This document shows positions 18,447-25,941 of a stretch of 64,000 bases of DNA, in pieces. Source of the DNA: Microbacterium sp. RURRCA19A (GTDB taxonomy: Bacteria > Actinomycetota > Actinomycetes > Actinomycetales > Microbacteriaceae); NCBI RefSeq assembly GCF_900156455.1, contig NZ_FTNQ01000001.1, positions 1,302,001-1,366,000 of the forward strand, given 5' to 3'. A program made the position numbers and the translations under genes. The number at the start of each line of letters is the position of its first letter. The first letter of the stretch is position 1. Under the pieces are notes generated by a model that saw nothing but the letters and a program-made list of their open reading frames with translations, ran no database searches and was not told where the DNA came from.

Positions 18447-19688
18447 ATGAGCGACAGAATCGTGCCCCGCCTGCATCTCGTCGACGTGGTCGAGAGCCGC
18501 GACGGCTTCACCCTCCGCGACTACCTGACGCGCAGCGCCATCCCGTTCGCCTTCTCGACGGTGCCGCCCGGGTTCGCGGGTGCGGTCGATGGCATCCCTC
18601 TGGCGGATCGACGGCTGCCGGTCCTGATCGTCGACGACGAGGTGGTGCTGGAGGATCCCACGCCGACCGAGGTCGCGATGCGGCTCGGGTGGGTGATGCC
18701 GCCGCGTCGGCGCACGTACGACCTCCTGATCTTCGGTGCCGGGCCGGCCGGGCTGTCGGCGGCGGTGTATGCGGCGTCCGAAGGGCTCTCGGTCGCCGTG
18801 ATCGAGCGGGACGCGGTCGGCGGCCAGGCCGGGTCCAGCAGCCTGATCGAGAACTACCTCGGCTTCCCGCACGGCATCTCGGGCGCCGAGCTCGCCGACC
18901 ATGCGCGCCAGCAGGCCGTCCGTTTCGGCGCGGAGTTCATCCTCCTGCGCGAGGGCGTCGACCGCACGTTCCGCGACCACGACGTGCGGGCCGTCCTCGC
19001 CGACGGTTCGCGGCTGACGGCGGGCGCAGCCGTGTGCGCCACCGGCATCCGATGGCGACGTCTGGGGCTGGAACGCGAGACGGACTTCTTCGGCGCCGGC
19101 GTCTACTACGGGGCCGGGACGAGCGAGGCCCCGGCCTGCACCGATGAGGACGTGTACGTCGTGGGAGGGGCGAACTCCGCCGGCCAAGCCGCGATGAACC
19201 TCGCCGCGTACGCGCAGCGGGTCACTCTGATCGTGCGCGGCCCCTCGCTGTCGTCGACGATGTCGAGCTACCTCTCGACCCGGGTGCTCGCGCAACCGAA
19301 CATCCGCGTGCTGACCGACACGCGCGTCGTCGGGCTGGACGGCGACACACGGCTGCGGCGGATCGTGCTCGACCACGACGGAATCCGGACGACGCGGGAT
19401 GCCGAACACCTGTTCGTCTGCATCGGCGGGGACCCGAACACCCGGTGGGCGGCGCACACCGGCGTCCATCTCGACGCCCGGGGATTCGTCGCGACCGGAC
19501 CCGACCTCACCCCGGAACAGCGGACGACCTGGCCCCTGGAACGGGACCCGTTCTTCCTCGAGACGTCCGTCCCCGGGATCTTCGCGGCCGGCGACGTGCG
19601 TTCGAATTCCATCAAGCGGGTCGCGTCGGCCGTCGGCGAGGGCGCGATGGCCGTCACCCTCGTGCACCGTTATCTCAGCGAGGTGTGA
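18447..19688 (+). CDS. Thioredoxin reductase-like FAD oxidoreductase without redox CxxC
   Basis: 413 residues. Residues 1-90 look like a degenerate glutaredoxin-like domain with no CxxC. The FAD site FGAGPAGLSAAVYA starts near residue 95, the NADPH site VVGGANSAGQAA near residue 240, and a closing GIFAAGDVR segment precedes the C-terminus. The position that carries CATC in classical TrxR reads YYGAGTSEAPAC here, so thiol chemistry of the usual type is unlikely. Related actinobacterial proteins are annotated only as FAD-dependent oxidoreductases. Electron acceptor unknown. Confidence 0.85.
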   Translation: MSDRIVPRLHLVDVVESRDGFTLRDYLTRSAIPFAFSTVPPGFAGAVDGIPLADRRLPVLIVDDEVVLEDPTPTEVAMRLGWVMPPRRRTYDLLIFGAGPAGLSAAVYAASEGLSVAVIERDAVGGQAGSSSLIENYLGFPHGISGAELADHARQQAVRFGAEFILLREGVDRTFRDHDVRAVLADGSRLTAGAAVCATGIRWRRLGLERETDFFGAGVYYGAGTSEAPACTDEDVYVVGGANSAGQAAMNLAAYAQRVTLIVRGPSLSSTMSSYLSTRVLAQPNIRVLTDTRVVGLDGDTRLRRIVLDHDGIRTTRDAEHLFVCIGGDPNTRWAAHTGVHLDARGFVATGPDLTPEQRTTWPLERDPFFLETSVPGIFAAGDVRSNSIKRVASAVGEGAMAVTLVHRYLSEV

Positions 19689-19712
19689 GCTCGCGGACTC
19701 CGCCGAGGTGCA

Positions 19713-20030
19713 TCAGTGGGCTGCGGCGCCTCCGACCGGCGTGGACGCGAAGTGCCGTAGCTCGAGCGGGCGCCGCAGGAACCTCTCCTCGTCCGGGAAC
19801 GTCACGGGCTGCGTGCGCCAGTCCGTTCCGGCGTAGGCGACCAGGGCGGCGTCATCCGCCCACTCGCTGACGTATTGCACGCGGCTCGGGTCGGCCAGGT
19901 CGACGAGCACGTCGTGGCGGAGCAATCCGTCGTACTGCTCGGGGAACGACGCGACGAGTTCACGCAGGAGCATCAGGAACTCGTCGGCGAGACCGTCGCG
20001 CACATGCGCCTCCGAGACGCGGACGATCAT
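19713..20030 (-). CDS. Antibiotic biosynthesis monooxygenase (ABM) domain protein
   Basis: 105 residues from the ATG at 20030. It has the small ferredoxin-like ABM layout: MIVRVSEAHVRDGLADEFL at the start, a VSEWADDAALVAYAG segment, and a C-terminal strand. ABM proteins are cofactor-less monooxygenases, haem-degrading enzymes or dimeric folds without known activity. The start overlaps the stop of the upstream deaminase gene by four bases, so the two are co-translated. Substrate cannot be deduced. Confidence 0.75.
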   Translation of the reverse strand: MIVRVSEAHVRDGLADEFLMLLRELVASFPEQYDGLLRHDVLVDLADPSRVQYVSEWADDAALVAYAGTDWRTQPVTFPDEERFLRRPLELRHFASTPVGGAAAH

Positions 20031-20512
20031 CGCCAGAACCCCCGGTGCGGCTCGGCGGCCTCGCCCTCGAGGTGCGGGCCCGATACCGCGACCACCGGCA
20101 CGCCGCGCGCGAACACCTCCCGCGACGGCAGGTCGAGCTCGCGGCCACCGTCCTCCGACTCGGCGAGCGCGATGAGCCCCCGCCCCGACAGGGCGTAGAC
20201 CATGCGCCCGATGCCCGCCCAGAACATCGCCCCCGCGCACATCGCACAGGGTTCGCACGACGTATAGAGAGTGGATGCCGCCAGCTCGGTGGCATCCAGT
20301 TCCTTCCAGGCCAGACGCACCAGGTTGGTCTCGGCGTGGCTGGTCACGTCGCGATCCGTGATGACGGTGTTCTCGGCCTCGAGTACGCGGCCGTCCGCGG
20401 TGACGAGGATGGCGCCGAACGGGTGGTTGCCGTGGGCGCGCGCGTCGATCGACACCTGGATCGCACGGCGGAGGTGCGCGGTCTCGGTCGGGTCGAGGGT
20501 GTCGGAGGTCAT
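20027..20512 (-). CDS. CMP/dCMP-type nucleoside or base deaminase
   Basis: 161 residues from the ATG at 20512; a GTG two codons earlier is possible. Zinc-site motifs are HAE (His59, Glu61) and PCAMC (Cys89, Cys92), the signature of the cytidine deaminase superfamily. The region SCEPCAMCAGAMFWAGIG and the overall size fit guanine deaminase or other free-base/nucleoside deaminases. It is less likely to be the tRNA enzyme TadA, because the C-terminus is longer and the neighbours are not translation genes. It is coupled to the ABM gene downstream. Confidence 0.85.
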   Translation of the reverse strand: MTSDTLDPTETAHLRRAIQVSIDARAHGNHPFGAILVTADGRVLEAENTVITDRDVTSHAETNLVRLAWKELDATELAASTLYTSCEPCAMCAGAMFWAGIGRMVYALSGRGLIALAESEDGGRELDLPSREVFARGVPVVAVSGPHLEGEAAEPHRGFWR

Positions 20513-20560
20513 GGCCACGATCCTAGGGACGAGGGATTGCAGCGAGGTTTCCCGGTCACG

Positions 20561-20914
20561 TCATCGCCCCACGGGCGCGTCCCCCATGGTCAGCTCTGCC
20601 TCGACGCCGGCAGGAAGCGGGAACCACGCGAGGAACGTCACGCCCTCATCGGTCGCGTCGAAGCGCGAGATCGTCCGGTTGCCCGGTTCGTAGAACGTGT
20701 CGCCCGCGCGGAGGATCGACTCCTCGCCGCCGCCGACCTGGAAGAACACCGACCCGGTCTCGATCACCCCGAACACGGGACCGTTGTGCCAGTGCGCACC
20801 CGGGTGGATGCCCGGGGCGATCGCGATGCGCCGCACCTCGACGGAGGCGAAGCTCGGCGCCCCGTCGAGCATCAGGGTGGCCAGGGTCGTGCGGTGGACA
20901 GGTGTTTCGTTCAC
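20561..20914 (-). CDS. Small cupin-domain protein
   Basis: 117 residues from the GTG at 20914. A single cupin barrel is visible. Motif one contains PGAHWHNGPVFGVIETG, with two metal-type histidines and a late glutamate. Motif two is in AGDTFYEPGNRTISRF. Cupins of this size are often ligand-binding or dioxygenase-like proteins of unknown role. The gene precedes the deaminase gene with a 48-base gap on the same strand and may be co-transcribed. Confidence 0.75.
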   Translation of the reverse strand: MNETPVHRTTLATLMLDGAPSFASVEVRRIAIAPGIHPGAHWHNGPVFGVIETGSVFFQVGGGEESILRAGDTFYEPGNRTISRFDATDEGVTFLAWFPLPAGVEAELTMGDAPVGR

Positions 20915-20980
20915 GCCTCGATCATGGCGCGGAACGGACCCTCGCTCCGCGGGGTGTTCTCGCGACGCCCGCACCCGTGA

Positions 20981-21349
20981 TCAGCTCGCCGACCCCGTGC
21001 CGCTGCCCGACTCGTCGGTCGTTCCGCCCGTCGACCCCTCGGAACTGCCATCGCCGCGCTGCGGAGGGGTGCCGTACCCGCCGTCCGGAGGCGTCCCGCC
21101 ATCGGGAGGCGTGCCCATCTCGGGCCGCGTGCCGTTGCCGAAGCCGGGTCCGGTGTTCGAAGTGCTCGCGTTGGCGGCCGAGGCGTTGCCGATCGCGAAA
21201 CCGGCCCCTCCGCCGACGAGCAGGCCGAGGGCGAGGGCGCCCGCACTGATGCCGGCGACCAGCCGTCGAGTGAACGTGGGGCGGCGCCGTGCGGGCGAAG
21301 GCGAGGAATCCGCCGGCGGCGTCGCCGGGATGAAGGAGTGATCGGTCAT
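20981..21349 (-). CDS. Small single-pass membrane protein with Gly/Pro/Thr-rich outside tail
   Basis: 122 residues from the ATG at 21349 (MTDHSFIPATPP). A basic segment RRRPTFTRRL precedes one hydrophobic helix at about residues 30-55. The remaining tail is low-complexity, rich in Gly, Pro, Thr and Ser with short GTPPDGG repeats. The orientation (basic side in) places the tail outside. No family was recognised; it may be a surface or wall-spanning protein. Longer upstream reading is not protein-like. Confidence 0.6.
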   Translation of the reverse strand: MTDHSFIPATPPADSSPSPARRRPTFTRRLVAGISAGALALGLLVGGGAGFAIGNASAANASTSNTGPGFGNGTRPEMGTPPDGGTPPDGGYGTPPQRGDGSSEGSTGGTTDESGSGTGSAS

Positions 21350-21546
21350 GCCGCCGAGTGTGGCGGCGCGACACAAACGCAGGGTTGGCGACGACTTTGG
21401 GAACGCTATGAGGCGACACACACCGGGCTCGGGCCCGTGGCGCTCCGCCACTCGACGGGGGTCGCAACGGGTCTCGACATCCGTGTCTGGCCCGGTGTGA
21501 CCTTCGTTCCTATCCTGACGCTGCGCGGCACCTCCGCCGTCCGTGA

Positions 21547-22031
21547 GAGGGGCACTCGTACGGCGGCGCCGTCATCACCGTGGCCGGCGTCGCGGACAAC
21601 GTCGTGGGCCTCGTCTACGTCTCGGGCTACGCGCTGGCAGAGGGCGAGAGCCTCGGCGAGCTGCAGGGCGGCTTCCCCGACTCCGACCTGGCCCAGCACC
21701 TCGTCTACACGCCGTTCCCCGTCGACGGAGGGGAGGACGGCACCGACGTGTCGGTGGAGATCGCCGCGTTCCCCGACGTCTTCGCCCACGGCGTGCCCCT
21801 CGAGACGAGGGAGGTCCTCGCGGTGTCGCAGCGCCCGCTTGGAAGACCAAGCCGGCCTGGGGCATCGTGTCCAGCGCAGACCACACCATCAACCCCGACG
21901 TCGAGCGCTTCGGCTACACGCGGGCGGGCTTGCGTTCGATCGTCGAGATCGACGCGCCGCACCTCGTGATGCAGTCGCACCCCGCCGAGGTCGCCCAGGT
22001 CATCACCGACGCGATCGCCGAGATCGGCTGA
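21547..22031 (+). pseudogene. Alpha/beta hydrolase remnant (5' truncated, frameshifted)
   Basis: The nucleophile elbow GHSYGGAV begins at 21550 and is followed by VAGVADNVVGLVYVSGY in one frame. A stop codon at 21544 sits immediately before it, so the N-terminal half is missing. Near 21835-21842 homology jumps to another frame (AWKTKPAWGIVSSADHTINP then DAPHLVMQSHP), which carries the catalytic His region to a stop at 22031. Codons are also missing at the jump. It is therefore a dead copy of an alpha/beta hydrolase, not the intact one at 22170-23063. Confidence 0.8.
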
Positions 22032-22117
22032 GCCGAGCGCGACGCGGAGGACACGACCGTGGCCACGAGCGATCCGTTCCCGCCCGTGCGCAGGGGCACC
22101 TTGCGAGAGAAGGGTGA

Positions 22118-22133
22118 CGGCATCCGGATGCCG
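22118..22133. terminator. Short palindrome between hydrolase remnant and hydrolase
   Basis: CGGCATCCGGATGCCG, a perfect 16-base palindrome built from the ggatgcc word. It lies between the ends of two convergent hydrolase reading frames and may act as a bidirectional terminator. Confidence 0.4.
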
Positions 22134-22169
22134 TGAGCCTGAGCCGCGTCCGACGCCGTCCTGCCCGCG

Positions 22170-23063
22170 TCACCGCGTGCGCAGTACCGCTTCGAGGTCG
22201 TTCACCGCGGCGGCGACGTCTTCCGCGAACAGCAGGGCGATGTCGGAGTGCGTCGCCGTCGGCAGTTCGCGGCAGAGCGACCCCGCGGGCAGAGCCGCGT
22301 CGTACATCCGGCGCAGGGCCGCACCCTGTTCACGGAGCTCGTCGCTGCTGCTGAACTGCGCCTGGAGCGGATCGATCGCGCCCGCCCGGAGAACGATCGT
22401 CGGGGCGGCGAAGGGTCCGCACCCGAGCTCGTCGAGGATCTCGGTGAAGTTCGCCCCTTCTCGCGGCCCGGTCCGCAGTCCGTCGGCGGCGTGGCGAGCG
22501 CGCACGAGCTCACGAACTTCGGGCGGCAGGTCGGTGGTGACCGAGTCCCGCCATCGGCGACCGGCAGCGCGATGCTCATCGGTGACGACGACGGCCGTCG
22601 AGGCGTTGGCTTCGATGCGGAGCCGCTCCGGCATCGCCTCGTTCCACGCGCCGTGGACGGGGTCGAGCAGGACCATGCCCGCGACGCGGTCGGGGAACAG
22701 CTGGGCGAACCGCTGCGCGTATGCGCCGCCGAGGGAATGCCCCACCAGGATGACGGCCCCCGGCACGCCCAGCGCCCGCAGCAGCGAATCGAGCTCCTCC
22801 GCGACGGCGGCCGCCGTCCGCGGGAGCGCGACGGGAGAACTCCAGCCGGTGCCCGCCCGGTCATAGATGACGCCGGCCCGAGAGCGAGTCACGCTCTCGT
22901 AGCTCTGCCACAGGTCGAGACCCATCTCGCCCGAGCCGGGGAGGAAGACCGCGCACGGGCCCGGCCCCTCCCGGGTGTCCACCCATAGACGACGGCCGTC
23001 TACGTCGACGAGTCGACCGATCGGCGGTGGCGTATCGGAGAGGGTCTGCGCCGCATGATCCAC
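22170..23063 (-). CDS. Alpha/beta hydrolase
   Basis: 297 residues with the alpha/beta-hydrolase order. The oxyanion region is VFLPGSGEMGLDLW, then YDRAGTGWS, then the nucleophile elbow VGHSLGG near residue 109, and a C-terminal His in ATHSDIALLF. The full set of catalytic positions appears present, so it should be an active esterase, lipase or haloperoxidase-like enzyme. The substrate is open. The ATG at 23063 gives MDHAAQTLSDTPP; the gene stands alone on the minus strand. Confidence 0.85.
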   Translation of the reverse strand: MDHAAQTLSDTPPPIGRLVDVDGRRLWVDTREGPGPCAVFLPGSGEMGLDLWQSYESVTRSRAGVIYDRAGTGWSSPVALPRTAAAVAEELDSLLRALGVPGAVILVGHSLGGAYAQRFAQLFPDRVAGMVLLDPVHGAWNEAMPERLRIEANASTAVVVTDEHRAAGRRWRDSVTTDLPPEVRELVRARHAADGLRTGPREGANFTEILDELGCGPFAAPTIVLRAGAIDPLQAQFSSSDELREQGAALRRMYDAALPAGSLCRELPTATHSDIALLFAEDVAAAVNDLEAVLRTR

Positions 23064-23096
23064 GTCACCACGGTAGCGAGCGGCTCTTCGCGTCGC

Positions 23097-23723
23097 CTAC
23101 TCCGAGCGTCCGCGGACGGGTTGGCGGAGGATGGTGCGGAGCTTTTCGGGAGTGGTTCGGCGGGCGTCGCTCAGATAGATCTCGTGGTGCTTCCCGCTCA
23201 GGCTGAGTCCCTGGCCGGGGATGAACTCCTGGTGCATCTCGTCCAGCACGGCCGCTTCGTCGTCGAAGGAACCGACGTGCAGTGTCTGCACGCACCGCCC
23301 CTCGGCGAGGGTCTCGATTCGGACATCCTCGACCCGACTCGCCGACCCGGTGGCTTTGACGACGTCGACGGCCACCGCGAACATCGTGTCGTCGATCCAG
23401 TCCGGAACCAGGAGCATCATCGTCCACTCCCACCGCGACTTGTCCCTCGCCGTGGTGAAGGCATCCATGTCGTCCGCCCACCACAGGCCCTCCAACGGAG
23501 GCACCACGTAGTCGCGTCCGAGGTCGCGTCTGCTCGCGAACTTGAGCTTGTACGCGACGGGGTAAAGCGCCTGCAGCGCCTGCGTGTAGGCCGGCGAGGT
23601 GTTGGGGTCGCCGTGCCCGTCGATCATCAGGTATCGCGTCTCAGGGATCTCGATGACCCTGAACCGGCCGACCTTGGCCTGATAACCGTCGAGGGACTTC
23701 TTGAAGTCGATCTTGGCCGCCAT
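23097..23723 (-). CDS. GyrI-like small-molecule-binding domain protein
   Basis: 208 residues from the ATG at 23723 (MAAKIDFKKSLDGYQAKVG). The sequence has the GyrI/SOUL-like order: RFRVIEIPETRYLMIDGHGDPN, a WWADDMDAFTT segment, and a late half beginning RVEDVRIETLAEGRCVQTLH. It ends with an HQEFIPGQGL-type element common in this family. Such proteins bind hydrophobic compounds and resemble effector domains of MerR/AraC regulators without the DNA-binding part. No partner regulator is adjacent. Confidence 0.8.
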   Translation of the reverse strand: MAAKIDFKKSLDGYQAKVGRFRVIEIPETRYLMIDGHGDPNTSPAYTQALQALYPVAYKLKFASRRDLGRDYVVPPLEGLWWADDMDAFTTARDKSRWEWTMMLLVPDWIDDTMFAVAVDVVKATGSASRVEDVRIETLAEGRCVQTLHVGSFDDEAAVLDEMHQEFIPGQGLSLSGKHHEIYLSDARRTTPEKLRTILRQPVRGRSE

Positions 23724-23793
23724 GGTGCTCCTCCGCTCGCTTCGCCAGCCTCCCAGAAGCGGAGTCACCTCGCGCGGCGCAGGTGACGGACGG

Positions 23794-23879
23794 CTAGATC
23801 CAGCCGCGCTCGCGCGCGTGGATCGTCGCCTGCTGACGGCTCGCGAGCCCCAGCTTGCCGAGCACCCGGGTCTTCACGC
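23794..23879 (-). pseudogene. C-terminal fragment of a LuxR-type HTH regulator
   Basis: Minus-strand reading gives VKTRVLGKLGLASRQQATIH followed by eight residues and a stop at 23794-23796. This is the recognition helix and tail of a LuxR/NarL DNA-binding domain. The sequence breaks off just before the expected upstream His, where an unrelated plus-strand fragment begins. No promoter or N-terminal part remains. Confidence 0.7.
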
Positions 23880-24030
23880 CTCGACGAGGGCCTGCGTTCG
23901 GCCCTCGGGTCCGCGGATGCCGTGCTCCTCGGCCCCGGATTCGACGACCCGGATGCCGCCAGCGCGGCCCTGCACGCGGTGGCCGACGCCGACGTCGACC
24001 GACTAGTGCTGGATGCGTTCGCCCTCGGCA
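23880..24030 (+). pseudogene. Fragment resembling ADP-dependent NAD(P)H-hydrate dehydratase
   Basis: In one plus-strand frame about 50 residues are readable, including SADAVLLGPGFDDPDAASAA and VLDAFALG. These match the nucleotide-binding core of the NAD(P)HX dehydratase (YjeF C-terminal) family. Neither start nor end of the gene is present, and the fragment abuts a LuxR tail on the opposite strand. It looks like a deletion scar rather than a gene. Confidence 0.55.
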
Positions 24031-24076
24031 TCCGCACGGGCGCGCCGCTGGATCGCGCGGAATACTTCGTCGCCAC

Positions 24077-24634
24077 TCACGCCAGGATCTCTAACGCGTC
24101 GAGGACAGGTTTCGTGCTCCGCGGGAGCGCTCGCGCGATCTTCATCAGCTTCGCGGGCTTCCCTCCGCGGCGCAGCCATTCCTTCAGGGCGTCGCGAGGA
24201 ATCTCGTAGCCGGTGCGGGCCCGAAGCCGAAAGCAGTCGACGATCGTTCGTTCCGGCGTGTAGATCCCGATCTTCCGAGCGCTGCCGGGGATGACGATGT
24301 CCTCTCGCTCCAGATCGAACGTCTCCGCATCGAACTGATGCCAATCGATGGCGCCCTCCGAGGCCGGGGTGCGGGTGCCACGAGGGATGGGAACGTCCAG
24401 CGCCTGCGGGATCGTATCGGTGAGGCCGTATTAGGCGAGCGCGGAGACCAGACACATCGTCGACTTTGGGCGCCGATCCGAGGCCTCGAGCTGATCCCAA
24501 TCCGCCGCGGAGAAGTCGGCCGGGAGATACAACCCGCGGGCGATTCGCTCCCACCCACCGTTCTTCGCGGTGCGATAGAAACTCGAACGACTCGTCTCCC
24601 CCCGCACTGCGGACTTCGGCGTGACGACGTCCAT
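24077..24634 (-). pseudogene. AbiEi-like antitoxin gene with in-frame stop
   Basis: From the ATG at 24634 one frame of 186 codons runs to a TGA at 24077, interrupted only by a TAA at 24431-24433 (codon 68). The N-terminal part has the winged-helix entry of AbiEi-type antitoxins (GGWERIARGLYLPADF). The part beyond the stop continues the family: YGLTDTIPQALDVPIPRG, then GIYTPERTIVDCFR. AbiEi proteins repress their own promoter and neutralise AbiEii nucleotidyltransferase toxins. No AbiEii gene is adjacent. A point nonsense mutation is the simplest reading; a sequencing error or readthrough cannot be excluded. Confidence 0.72.
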
Positions 24635-24654
24635 CGCTTCTTCCTGTTGAGACA

Positions 24655-24688
24655 AAACGTATACAGATAACTTTATCTGTATACGTTT
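24655..24688. promoter_or_regulatory. 34-bp perfect palindrome upstream of AbiEi-like gene
   Basis: Two perfect 16-bp arms (AAACGTATACAGATAA and its complement) flank a 2-base centre. The site starts 21 bases before the ATG at 24634 and is strikingly AT-rich. AbiEi proteins are known to bind inverted repeats in their own promoters, so an autoregulatory operator is the favoured reading. A recombination site is the alternative, since the 3' end of the nitrate reductase fragment lies 29 bases away. Confidence 0.6.
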
Positions 24689-24716
24689 CGTTCCACCAGC
24701 TTCGGGCCCGCCACCG

Positions 24717-25466
24717 CACCTCCGCCTGTCGCGCCACCTCGGTCCGTCGCGGGTCGACGCACACCACGCGCGGCGGGTTCGGGCCAGCGAGCCGGTCGAG
24801 CACCCGCGTCCACAACACGGTCTGCGTCTCGGCCATGTTGTGGCCGAAGAGGAAGATCGCATCGCACTCGTCGATGTCGGAGTAGCTGCCAGGCTGCCCG
24901 TCCGAGCCGAAGTTCTCCTTCATGGATGCCGCGGCCGTCGCCGTGCACAGCCGGGTGTTGCCGTCCCTGTGCGGGGTTCCGAGGCCGGCTTCGCCGATGA
25001 TCCCGAGGGCGTAGTACTCCTCGAGGAACAGCTGGCCCGAGGAGTAGAACCCGTGCGTGAGCGGGCCCTTCTCGTGGAGAAGGTGCTGGCTGCGCTCGAC
25101 GATGCGGGACATCGCGGTGTCCCAGTCCGGTTCGACCAGCTCGCCGTTCTCACGGATCAGCGGGCGGGTCAGCCGGTCGGGGTTGTCCATCCCCTGCCAG
25201 CTTCCGAACAGCCTTTTAGGTCCGAGGCGCCCGTGGTTGACGATGTCCATCGGGCGGCCGCGGACGCCGACCATCCGGCCGCTCTTGACCGCGGTGTCGG
25301 TGGCGCATCCGTTGCTGCACAGCACACACGCGGACTGCACCCAGCGGTCGATGTCGTCCTCGGTGAGGCCGTCGGCTAACGCCGTATCGACGCGGACCGG
25401 CCACCGCTCCCCTCGCGCGAACCGCGTGCGCGTACCCCAGATGTGCTCGATGCGGTCGACCATCAT
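24717..25466 (-). pseudogene. 5' fragment of a molybdopterin nitrate reductase
   Basis: The first 250 residues of a molybdopterin oxidoreductase are intact from the ATG at 25466. They include the iron-sulfur motif CVLCSNGC (Cys47, Cys50, Cys54), NHGRLGPKRLFG, YSSGQLFLEEYYALG, DGNTRLCTATAAA and GHNMAETQTVLW. These match the assimilatory nitrate reductase-like group of actinobacteria, normally about 700 or more residues. Homology stops at about 24717 after RTEVARQAEV, where unrelated sequence and the 34-bp palindrome follow. The catalytic C-terminal two thirds are gone. The partner transporter narK at 30400 is also broken. Confidence 0.82.
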
Positions 25467-25579
25467 CGTTTCCCTCCCTGGCCCGCGGGCGACCGTAAGA
25501 CGGGCGGGGCGCGGGCATCGAGTGGCTCGACATCGGGAGGAGACAGTGCCCGGGTTCGCCCGGGTGGCAGACTCGGCGG

Positions 25580-25864
25580 GTGGACATCGAACCCGGCATC
25601 TACGAGCACTTCAAGGGCCAGCGGTACGAAGTGTTCGGCATCGCGCGGCACTCGGAGACCGAGGAGGTCCTCGTCTCGTACCGCAAGCTCTACGACGACT
25701 ATTCGTACTGGGTGCGGCCGGTGGAGATGTTCCTGGGTGACGTGGAGCGGGACGGGTACGTCGGGCCGCGGTTTCGGCGGGTTGTCGGACGACCTTCGCG
25801 AAACGAATCTGTACATTGCCAGGACCTATGCGAGAGCCCGACTTCGACCACCAACACGCATTGA
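25580..25864 (+). CDS. DUF1653 protein with altered C-terminus
   Basis: 94 residues from the GTG at 25580. Residues 1-68 form a normal DUF1653 domain: IEPGIYEHFKGQRYEVFGIA, then EEVLVSYRKLYDDYSYWVRP, then MFLGDVERDGYVGPRFRR. DUF1653 proteins usually end soon after this point. Here about 25 unrelated residues follow, and the DNA becomes AT-richer from about 25790. The native end was probably replaced when the neighbouring island entered. Function of DUF1653 is unknown. Confidence 0.7.
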   Translation: MDIEPGIYEHFKGQRYEVFGIARHSETEEVLVSYRKLYDDYSYWVRPVEMFLGDVERDGYVGPRFRRVVGRPSRNESVHCQDLCESPTSTTNTH

Positions 25865-25941
25865 AGCCAGCGCCCCGACACTCCGCCGCGCTTTATCCTC
25901 GCCCGTTCCCCCGAGGCTACGTCCACCTTCGTTCCTCCAGC

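Noticed and set aside
16887..19667. Minus-strand frame of about 926 codons opposite the pyruvyl transferase and reductase
   Set aside because: Both plus-strand genes are clear family members; the antisense product is Arg/Asp-rich shadow.
24655..24688. loxP- or dif-like recombination site as the main call
   Set aside because: The 2-base centre is too short for known tyrosine-recombinase sites with 6-8 base centres, and no recombinase gene is near; an operator is preferred.
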